Below are positions 1 to 5,664 of a stretch of DNA of 5,664 nucleotides, one piece after another. Position numbers and translations under genes: made by a program. The notes beneath the pieces are model-generated. The model saw nothing but the letters and a program-made list of their open reading frames with translations, was not told where the DNA came from and searched no databases. Numbering within the stretch: the first letter of the stretch is position 1; every line of letters starts with the position of its first letter. Source of the stretch: Draconibacterium sp. (GTDB lineage: Bacteria; Bacteroidota; Bacteroidia; Bacteroidales; Prolixibacteraceae); assembly GCA_030595485.1 (NCBI GenBank), contig JAUVDE010000246.1, positions 1 through 5,664 of the forward strand. Reading direction: 5' to 3'.

Positions 1-1506
1 ACAAATCCTTTTATGCGAATTGCAATTGAAAATTATTTTGCTGATAAAAACCTTGAATCGCTTCTTTTAAACTTGGGAGAATCAAAACCTTCTGGAATAA
101 AATCATTTCGTTTATATTCTACCGGAAAAGATTCGCTTTTCCGAAAGGAAAAACTTGTTGGAACCATTACGAATCTTGATGATGCAATTGAACCCAATTT
201 CAGGTTAGATAAAGGAGTTAGTTATTTCTGGTTAGCATGTGAAGTTGATAATTCAATTAATTTGAAGCGTTTCATTTCTCCATCAGTAGAATTTGTGAAA
301 ATTGATGGCAAAAAAATAATTCCAACAAAACAAGATGGTGTAAAATCTTTGCGATTTGGAGTTGCGGTTCGTCAACATAAACAAGACAATGTTCACACCT
401 ATCGAATTCCGGGTTTAGCAACCACAAATGATGGAACATTATTAGCAATTTACGATGTTCGCCGAGAAGGTGGGCGCGACTTACAAGGCCACATGGATAT
501 TGGTGTGAGTCGTTCAGTCGATAATGGAAACACCTGGGAACCTATGCGAATTGCGCTGGATATGGGCGAGTGGGGTGGATTACCCGAAAAATTTAATGGC
601 GTAAGCGACGCAAATATTTTGGTTGATAAAAATACTGGTGATATTTATATTGCCGGACTGTGGATGCATGGTGTTATAAATGCTGATGGAGTTTGGCAAG
701 AGAACCTAACCGAAATAAGCAGAGACTGGAATCATCAGTGGCGTAACAAAGGTTCGCAACCCGGATTGGGTGTAAAACAAACCAGTCAGTTTTTGATTAC
801 AAAAAGTACCGATGACGGACAAACCTGGGGTGAGCCGATTAATCTCACCGAAAAGTGTAAACAGCCTGAATGGTGGTTATGGGCTCCCGCTCCGGGACAT
901 GGAATTACTTTGGAAGACGGAACTTTGGTTTTTCCGACACAGGGACGTGATAAGAACGGTGAAACATTTTCAAATATTACCTACAGCAAAGATGGTATTA
1001 ACTGGATTACGAGTAAAGCAGCTTACCACAATACTACAGAAAGTATGGCTGTACAACTTTCGGATGGAAGCATAATGCTGAATATGCGCGACAATCGAAA
1101 TCGTTCTGAAAAAGGAATAAATAACGGACGTGCCATTGCAACTACAAATGATTTAGGCGAAACATGGACAGAGCATAAAACCTCGCATGGAGCTTTAATT
1201 GAGCCGGTTTGTATGGCAAGTATTCACAAACACAAATTCACCGATAAAAATGGTTCTGCGAAAAGTGTGTTGTTCTTTTCCAATCCAAATTCAAAATATG
1301 CACGTCACAAACAAACTATAAAAGTGAGTTTCGATGAAGGTTTAACCTGGCCCGAAAAATACTGGATTGAACTGGATGAAGGTCGTGGAGCAGGGTACTC
1401 GTGTTTGACTTCGATTAATGAAAATACAATCGGAATTATTTACGAAGGAAGTCAGGCGCACATGACGTTTCAGGTAATTGATGTGACGAATATAATTGGA
1501 GAATAG
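1..1506 (+). CDS. nanH: GH33 exo-alpha-sialidase (NanH type), 5' end outside window
   Basis: Hydrolyses terminal alpha-linked sialic acid from glycans. The reading frame is open to the left edge (it reads TNPF before the first Met at 13), and the segment up to about residue 105 (numbered from that Met) resembles the beta-rich N-terminal domain of Bacteroides-type sialidases. The true start and any signal peptide are therefore probably upstream. The six-bladed propeller follows. YRIP supplies R131; D156 is the likely acid/base, 25 residues on; E343 and R359 are spaced 16 apart; R431 follows the SNP motif; Y462 in GYSCL is the likely nucleophile partner of E343. Five Asp boxes (SxDxGxTW-like) start near residues 168, 265, 325, 378 and 439. 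The C-terminus (YEGSQAHMTFQ) is intact. Order and spacing match Bacteroides NanH as I remember it. Activity is expected; Neu5Ac is the default substrate, but Kdn or modified sialic acids cannot be excluded. The next gene starts 12 bp downstream. Confidence 0.93.
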   Translation, partial: TNPFMRIAIENYFADKNLESLLLNLGESKPSGIKSFRLYSTGKDSLFRKEKLVGTITNLDDAIEPNFRLDKGVSYFWLACEVDNSINLKRFISPSVEFVKIDGKKIIPTKQDGVKSLRFGVAVRQHKQDNVHTYRIPGLATTNDGTLLAIYDVRREGGRDLQGHMDIGVSRSVDNGNTWEPMRIALDMGEWGGLPEKFNGVSDANILVDKNTGDIYIAGLWMHGVINADGVWQENLTEISRDWNHQWRNKGSQPGLGVKQTSQFLITKSTDDGQTWGEPINLTEKCKQPEWWLWAPAPGHGITLEDGTLVFPTQGRDKNGETFSNITYSKDGINWITSKAAYHNTTESMAVQLSDGSIMLNMRDNRNRSEKGINNGRAIATTNDLGETWTEHKTSHGALIEPVCMASIHKHKFTDKNGSAKSVLFFSNPNSKYARHKQTIKVSFDEGLTWPEKYWIELDEGRGAGYSCLTSINENTIGIIYEGSQAHMTFQVIDVTNIIGE

Positions 1507-1518
1507 ATTTTAGAAACG

Positions 1519-2583
1519 ATGACACCAAAAGAGCGAGTGCTAAAAGCTTTAAATCACGAAGAGCCCGATCGGGTTCCATTTATGTATCGCGATGTTCCTG
1601 AGGTAAGGGAACGTGTGAAAAAGGATTTGGGAGTTACCACCGACGATGAACTTTTTGAAAAACTAGATATCGATTTTCGTTGGGTTGGACCAGAATATGT
1701 TGGTCCAGAGTTGGAACTCGAAAATGGTAATAAAAGAGATTTGTGGGGAGTGGAATGGCAATTCACCAAATTTAGCGATGGGGCAGGTTATTGGAATGAA
1801 GTAAGCCATCCTTTAGCCAATGCTCAAACCATTGAAGATTTAGAAAATTACAATTGGCCCCAGTTCGATTGGTACGATTTTTCGAAGTTAGAGGAACAGT
1901 GCGATAAATACAAAGACTACGCAATTATGACTGCGCCAGGAATTGCTTCACCTGGAATATTTCAGTCTCCAATACAACCACTTTTGGGAGTTGAACGTAG
2001 TTTGATGGAAGCTTATATGAATCCTGAATTTCTGCAGAAACTTATCGATAAAATCCTTGAGTTTCAGATTCCTTTTATTGAGAAAATGTTAAAGTCAGCG
2101 AATAGTAAAATCGACTTTTTCCGTTTAGGTGATGACTTTGGAACGCAGTCGGGATTATTAATGGATATTCCCATGTGGGAAGAATATATTCAACCGGCCT
2201 TTATGAAAATGAATAAAGTGGCACAAAAATATGGAGCCCATTACTACCAGCATTCTTGCGGAAGCATACGCGATTTAATTCCATCGTTTATGGAAGCGGG
2301 GGTTGAAGTTTTAGATCCAATTCAAGTTAAAGCTAATGGAATGGTACCTACTGAATTAAAAGCTGAATTTGGAGATAAACTGTGTTTTTCGGGCGGAGTT
2401 GACGAGCAGGATTTATTACCTCACGGAACTCCCGAAGAAGTAAAAGTAGAGGTAAAAAAACTCTTGGAGGATATGGCACGTGGCGGTGGTTTTTTTCTTG
2501 GACCAACACATAATTTCCAGGATGATATTCCCACTGCAAACATAGTTGCCATGTACGAAGCTGGAAAAGCTTGGAAATACTAG
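1519..2583 (+). CDS. Uroporphyrinogen decarboxylase-superfamily protein, probable methyltransferase-like
   Basis: This 354-residue protein has the UroD fold pattern: the N-terminal TPKERVLKALNHEEPDRVP, RLGDDFGTQSGLLM around residues 202-215, HSCG at 245-248, an FSGGVD strand at 290-295 and a PTANIVAMYEA end. There is no signal peptide or membrane segment, so it should be cytoplasmic. It lacks the N-terminal arginine-rich substrate motif of HemE, so heme synthesis is unlikely. H245-x-C247 matches the first two zinc ligands of the corrinoid:coenzyme M methyltransferases MtaA/MtbA and of CmuA. Where those have a third Cys (in PGCG), this protein has PTHN, placing H331 there. Related proteins are common, mostly uncharacterised, in Bacteroidota, Planctomycetes and Verrucomicrobia. 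Sitting between two sialidases with a 12-bp upstream gap, it is probably co-expressed with them. Methyl transfer or demethylation of a glycan-derived compound is inference only; no corrinoid protein is in view. Confidence 0.85.
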   Translation: MTPKERVLKALNHEEPDRVPFMYRDVPEVRERVKKDLGVTTDDELFEKLDIDFRWVGPEYVGPELELENGNKRDLWGVEWQFTKFSDGAGYWNEVSHPLANAQTIEDLENYNWPQFDWYDFSKLEEQCDKYKDYAIMTAPGIASPGIFQSPIQPLLGVERSLMEAYMNPEFLQKLIDKILEFQIPFIEKMLKSANSKIDFFRLGDDFGTQSGLLMDIPMWEEYIQPAFMKMNKVAQKYGAHYYQHSCGSIRDLIPSFMEAGVEVLDPIQVKANGMVPTELKAEFGDKLCFSGGVDEQDLLPHGTPEEVKVEVKKLLEDMARGGGFFLGPTHNFQDDIPTANIVAMYEAGKAWKY

Positions 2584-2636
2584 AATATTCTGCCAGCTCG
2601 TCGAGAAGGGAACTAAAAAACAAAATAATACAACCA
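2584..2636 (+). other. Largest intergenic gap; possible internal leader, no clear promoter
   Basis: These 53 bases are the longest non-coding stretch in the window. The last part (about 2613-2636) is A-rich with no Shine-Dalgarno, typical of Bacteroidota translation starts. A small palindrome, CTCG-T-CGAG, lies at 2597-2605, but it is not followed by a T run and its stem is only 4 bp, so it is not a credible terminator. No TAnnTTTG-type Bacteroidota -7 element is visible. If the operon has an internal promoter upstream of the second sialidase, it would have to lie here or inside the preceding gene. Confidence 0.4.
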
Positions 2637-3842
2637 ATGAAGAAAAAAACAACAATACTAATTTTCCTCTTGTTTTCGATAACAAGCATATTCGCACAAA
2701 CAAAAAATACCCCAGAAATTGAAGCAAAAACCGGAAGTGTCGTGTTCGAAGTCAGAGATATTCCGGAAGGTACTCCAAAACTCGGGCATGGAAAAGATGC
2801 TAAAGAATACGGCTATCGGATTCCTTCGTTACTGGTTACAAACAAAGGAACAACAATAGCATTTACAGAGCGCCGATTGGGTTTGCACGACCATGCTCAA
2901 AACGATATTGTTCTTAAACGAAGCGAAGATGGCGGAAAAACATGGGGACCCGAAATTGTTGCTTACGAAGATGGAATGAACTCAATTAACGACCCTTTAA
3001 CCGTGCAGCTCGAAGATGGACGAATTATGATGATGTTTGCCCGCTTTCCTTACGGACGGCATGCACGAAATTCGGGCTGGATAAAAATGGCTGAGCCGGG
3101 TTACGACGACCCAAAAGTAAACATCTTAACCTTTACAATTATTAGTAACGATGATGGTTTAACGTGGTCGGAGCCAGTGGATATAACAAAATCGGTGAAA
3201 CCTGCCCATTGGTTAAATGCCAATACGCCGGGTGCAATGATTCAGCTTGAAAAGGGAAAGCACAAAGGGCGAATTATCACCTCACTTTGGGGAACGGTTC
3301 CCGTAATTAAAGGCGATAAAGTAGAGCGAAGCTGGGAAATAATTTCGGCATGGAGCGACGATAATGGAGAAATCTGGCAACGCTCAGAACCATTGGAAGA
3401 CCCTGAGAAAGGTTTCCCAAATGAATGTCAGGTTGTGGAGGTAGCAAATGGTGACTTGCTTATTATTTCTCGAAATCAGGGAGGTGAACCAAAACGCAAA
3501 AAAGCATTTTCGAAAGATGGCGGTGAATCGTGGTCGACAATAGAAACCGATGCAACTTTGCCGTCAGTAGCCTGCATGGGATCTGTTGTTAAAGGACCTA
3601 AAAAGAAGAAAGGTTCCTGGGATTTGTACGCTACATTTCCGTCAAACGAAGCGCGCAAAGATGGTCAGATTGCAATTTCTACCGACCACGGGAAATCATT
3701 TCAAATAAAGAAAATTATAACAGGTGCTTTTGCCTATTCAGCATCACAAATTTCTGCCGATAGTAAAAACCTCGAATTGATTTACGAAACCGATAGGAAT
3801 AGAACTTTACGTTTTCTGAGTATCCCGCTTGATGAATTATAA
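2637..3842 (+). CDS. Secreted GH33-family sialidase, compact form
   Basis: This 401-residue exported BNR-repeat sialidase lacks the N-terminal accessory domain of the upstream enzyme. I chose ATG 2637 because it begins a clean signal peptide (MKKK, a hydrophobic stretch at 5-18, then SIFAQ), likely cut by signal peptidase I near residue 20. No lipobox Cys is present, so a periplasmic or secreted product is expected. All GH33 positions can be placed: R61 (YRIP), D85 in HDH as acid/base, E263 and R279 spaced 16 apart, R340, and Y367 (AYSAS). Asp boxes start at residues 96, 170, 240 and 292, with a degenerate one ending in Phe at 348. The central segment (residues 185-225) differs from the upstream sialidase, which has an APGHG loop there, so the two probably prefer different linkages or sialic acid forms. 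Activity on another nonulosonic acid is possible. The 15-bp gap to the sulfatase supports co-transcription. Confidence 0.88.
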   Translation: MKKKTTILIFLLFSITSIFAQTKNTPEIEAKTGSVVFEVRDIPEGTPKLGHGKDAKEYGYRIPSLLVTNKGTTIAFTERRLGLHDHAQNDIVLKRSEDGGKTWGPEIVAYEDGMNSINDPLTVQLEDGRIMMMFARFPYGRHARNSGWIKMAEPGYDDPKVNILTFTIISNDDGLTWSEPVDITKSVKPAHWLNANTPGAMIQLEKGKHKGRIITSLWGTVPVIKGDKVERSWEIISAWSDDNGEIWQRSEPLEDPEKGFPNECQVVEVANGDLLIISRNQGGEPKRKKAFSKDGGESWSTIETDATLPSVACMGSVVKGPKKKKGSWDLYATFPSNEARKDGQIAISTDHGKSFQIKKIITGAFAYSASQISADSKNLELIYETDRNRTLRFLSIPLDEL

Positions 3843-3857
3843 TAATTGCTCATAAAT

Positions 3858-5522
3858 ATGTTTAAGCTGAAAATAATAGTTTCATTTCTGTTTTGTTTTG
3901 TAGCATCATTTGGCTTTGCTCAAAATAATTCACCCAATATTTTATTGATTGTGGTGGACGACATGGCTGATTGGGTTGGTTGTATGGACGGTTACCCGGG
4001 TAAAGTACATACGCCAAACATCGACCGCTTGGCAAAACGAGGTGTGCTGTTTAGCAATGCTCATTGTACTTCACCAATTTGTGGACCATCGCGTGCCGCA
4101 ATTCTAAGCGGACAACGCCCCGAGCAAAATGGGGTTTACAACAACAGAGGGATTTATAGCGATTATTCCGATGCAGTTGGTTTTCCGCTTTATTTTCGGC
4201 AGAATGGTTACGTATCGTTGGGGGCAGGAAAAATAAACCATGGCTACGGCTGCGAAATTCCTGAAAACTGGGACAATTGTGGTCCCGATACCCGACACAT
4301 TGGTGGTCCGGTTAACGAAGCGGAAATGAACATTGAAGGCATGGACCCCACAAAATACATTAAACGATTTGATGTAACGCTTCCGCAAAATCCGGGTGCT
4401 TTAATCGACCGCCCGGATAACAAATATTCAACATGGGATTATTGCGAATTTGATATTCCAGACAGCGAAATGCCCGATGGGAAGATTGCTTTGTGGGGAG
4501 TGGAACAACTTCAGAAAAGTCATAAAAAACCGTTTCTTTTGGCTTGTGGCTTTTATCGCCCTCACCAGCCGTTTTATGTGCCGAAAAAATATTTCGATTT
4601 ATATGATTTGGATGAGATAGTTTTGCCCAAAACAGTTGCCAACGATTTAAACGATGTCCCTGTTCCGGGCGTTCATTTGGCGCATGGTGCATGGACTTCG
4701 GGAAAACACGAAACCTGCCTCAAATACGAACAATGGAAACCTATGGTGCGTGGTTACCTCGCCGCAATTTCCTTTGCCGATGCACAAGTTGGGAAATTGG
4801 TTGATGCGCTGGATTGTAGCGAAAATGCCGAAAATACATGGATTGTATTATTCAGCGACCACGGCTGGCATTTGGGTGAAAAAGAACACTGGGGAAAACA
4901 TACGCCCTGGAGAAACTCTACGCGCGTTCCATTTATTATCATTCCTCCCAAAGGTATGTCAACAGGCGATTTTAAGCCTGCCGCAGAATGCAATCAACCA
5001 GTTAATTTAGTTGATATTTATCCAACTTTAGTAGAAATGGCAAACCTCCCGAAAAAAGAGGGTTTATCGGGAAAAAGTTTGTTGCCTTTAATTGAAAATC
5101 CCAACGCCAAATGGGATGAAGCAACCGTTACAACAATTGCACATGGCAACCACGCCATTCATACAAAAGCATGGAGTTATATTCATTATTACGATGGTTC
5201 AGAGGAGTTATATAATATTGAAGATGACCCAGAGGAATGGGTGAATCTGGCTAAGCAACCACAACATAAAGCCTTAATTGAAAAGCTAAAAAAGTACATT
5301 CCAGAAGACCGTTATAAACAATATGTACGCTACGGGAATTGGAAAGCTTGTATCCTTCATTCAGGCAAAATGGAACTTTATAAAATGGATGGTGGTAGCG
5401 GCATTTCTGAACAGGAAAATGTGGCAGATACAAATACCGATGTGCTTAGTTATATTCAGGGTTATTTGAGAAAAAACAATGTCTCAGATACATTTTTCAA
5501 CTTAAAAGAAAAGCACAAATAG
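3858..5522 (+). CDS. Secreted formylglycine sulfatase, iduronate-2-sulfatase-like (S1_7-type)
   Basis: This 554-residue alkaline-phosphatase-fold sulfatase hydrolyses a sugar sulfate ester. ATG 3858 starts a signal peptide (MFKLK, hydrophobic core, GFAQ near residue 22); an upstream TTG at 3846 only adds four residues. The active-site signature CGPSR places the formylglycine precursor at C75 and R79, so a sulfatase-maturating enzyme is needed; none is in view. Metal and sulfate-binding residues are visible: D34-D35, K125, H128, H236 in FYRPHQPFY, D334-H335 in SDHG and K347. This set, the RPHQPF motif and GWHLGEKEHWGKHTPW follow human iduronate-2-sulfatase as I recall it, pointing to SulfAtlas subfamily S1_7. 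That subfamily covers several sulfated polysaccharides, so the actual sugar is not fixed by sequence. The tail after about residue 480 carries a second ELYxxD-like module. A further sulfatase starts 2 bp downstream. Confidence 0.92.
   Translation: MFKLKIIVSFLFCFVASFGFAQNNSPNILLIVVDDMADWVGCMDGYPGKVHTPNIDRLAKRGVLFSNAHCTSPICGPSRAAILSGQRPEQNGVYNNRGIYSDYSDAVGFPLYFRQNGYVSLGAGKINHGYGCEIPENWDNCGPDTRHIGGPVNEAEMNIEGMDPTKYIKRFDVTLPQNPGALIDRPDNKYSTWDYCEFDIPDSEMPDGKIALWGVEQLQKSHKKPFLLACGFYRPHQPFYVPKKYFDLYDLDEIVLPKTVANDLNDVPVPGVHLAHGAWTSGKHETCLKYEQWKPMVRGYLAAISFADAQVGKLVDALDCSENAENTWIVLFSDHGWHLGEKEHWGKHTPWRNSTRVPFIIIPPKGMSTGDFKPAAECNQPVNLVDIYPTLVEMANLPKKEGLSGKSLLPLIENPNAKWDEATVTTIAHGNHAIHTKAWSYIHYYDGSEELYNIEDDPEEWVNLAKQPQHKALIEKLKKYIPEDRYKQYVRYGNWKACILHSGKMELYKMDGGSGISEQENVADTNTDVLSYIQGYLRKNNVSDTFFNLKEKHK
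5205..5471 (+). repeat. Degenerate duplicated C-terminal module in the sulfatase
   Basis: At protein level, residues 450-481 (ELYNIEDDPEEWVNLA, then a Lys-rich helix) are echoed by residues 506-538 (ELYKMDGGSGISEQENVAD, then a helix ending in YLRK). Such an ELYdLxxDPxExxNLA segment normally occurs once, close to the C-terminus of S1 sulfatases. The link between the copies (about 482-505) contains RYGNWKACILHSGKMELYK, which resembles the WKYI/H..G..ELY lead-in of the first copy. The similarity is visible by eye but weak, and no nucleotide identity is claimed. Confidence 0.5.
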
Positions 5523-5524
5523 TA

Positions 5525-5664
5525 ATGAGAATACTACAAACAATATTGTTTTTTTTAGGGGCTACAATTTGCACAGCAAATACTGTAAGGAAAACGGAGA
5601 CTCCACCCAACATCCTAATCTTCCTCGCCGACGACCTTGGTTACGCCGATGTAAAATGGAACAA
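5525..5664 (+). CDS. Sulfatase N-terminus, cut by right window edge
   Basis: The frame opens at ATG 5525, two bases after the previous stop, and runs off the window after 46 codons. It begins with a signal peptide (MRILQTILFFLGATICTA, likely cleaved near residue 18); the Cys at residue 16 is preceded by ATI, which does not make a good lipobox. PPNILIFLADDLGYADVKWN then follows, the first strand of S1 sulfatases, with D36 and D37 as the calcium-binding Asp pair. The DDLGYxDVxWN form resembles arylsulfatase A/B-like enzymes rather than the iduronate-sulfatase-like neighbour (VVDDMADWVG), so a different sulfate position or sugar is likely. The formylglycine motif lies beyond the window, so the subfamily cannot be assigned. 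Confidence 0.85.
   Translation, partial: MRILQTILFFLGATICTANTVRKTETPPNILIFLADDLGYADVKWN

Noticed and set aside
1686..1707. 7-bp perfect inverted repeat (TGGACCA / TGGTCCA) with an 8-base loop
   Set aside because: It lies inside the UroD-like coding region and arises from a repeated VGPE peptide; there is no T run, and it is unlikely to be a regulatory hairpin.
1519..2583. Calling the UroD-like gene hemE
   Set aside because: It lacks the HemE N-terminal arginine motif, carries a metal-binding HxC motif instead, and is set in a glycan operon.
2571..2636. Upstream in-frame ATG at 2571 as start of the second sialidase, overlapping the UroD-like gene
   Set aside because: It would put 22 charged or polar residues ahead of a textbook signal peptide; ATG 2637 starts exactly at the MKKK of that peptide.
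2348..2727. Minus-strand open frames rich in Phe and Leu over the gene junction
   Set aside because: They are antisense translations of the A-rich spacer and the signal-peptide region, overlap two well-supported genes and show no protein family features.
3846..3857. TTG at 3846 as start of the sulfatase
   Set aside because: ATG 3858 in the same frame begins the signal peptide directly, and TTG starts are uncommon.
4360..5010. Open frames overlapping the sulfatase on both strands
   Set aside because: The sulfatase frame carries conserved catalytic motifs throughout; the others have no recognisable motif.

Overview
The window looks like part of a glycan-degradation gene cluster from a member of the Bacteroidota, probably an aquatic and possibly anaerobic one. 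The reasons are AT-leaning coding sequence, A-rich gene starts without Shine-Dalgarno sequences, short signal peptides ending in '...FAQ', and a block of sialidases and sulfatases. The organism is inferred from gene style and content; no marker gene is present.

Five genes lie on the + strand, packed head to tail: (1) a GH33 sialidase of the Bacteroides NanH type, cut by the left edge (1-1506); (2) a cytoplasmic protein of the uroporphyrinogen decarboxylase / corrinoid methyltransferase superfamily (1519-2583); (3) a second, divergent, exported GH33 sialidase (2637-3842); (4) an exported formylglycine sulfatase resembling iduronate-2-sulfatase (3858-5522); (5) the first 140 bases of another exported sulfatase, cut by the right edge (5525-5664). 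Gaps are 12, 53, 15 and 2 bp, so a single transcript is likely. No terminator, RNA gene, mobile element or CRISPR array was seen.

Working together, the exported sulfatases would remove sulfate esters and the sialidases would release terminal sialic acid (or a related nonulosonic acid) from a sulfated sialoglycan such as a mucin or an invertebrate glycoprotein or glycolipid. Both sialidases keep all six catalytic residues expected for GH33. No transporter (SusC/SusD), sialic acid catabolic gene, regulator or sulfatase-maturating enzyme falls within the window.

The least expected member is the UroD-superfamily protein between the two sialidases. It lacks the HemE signature, keeps the His-X-Cys metal motif of the MtaA/MtbA/CmuA methyltransferases, and has His where those enzymes have their last zinc Cys. 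A role in handling a methyl group from the same glycan is an attractive but unproven idea.
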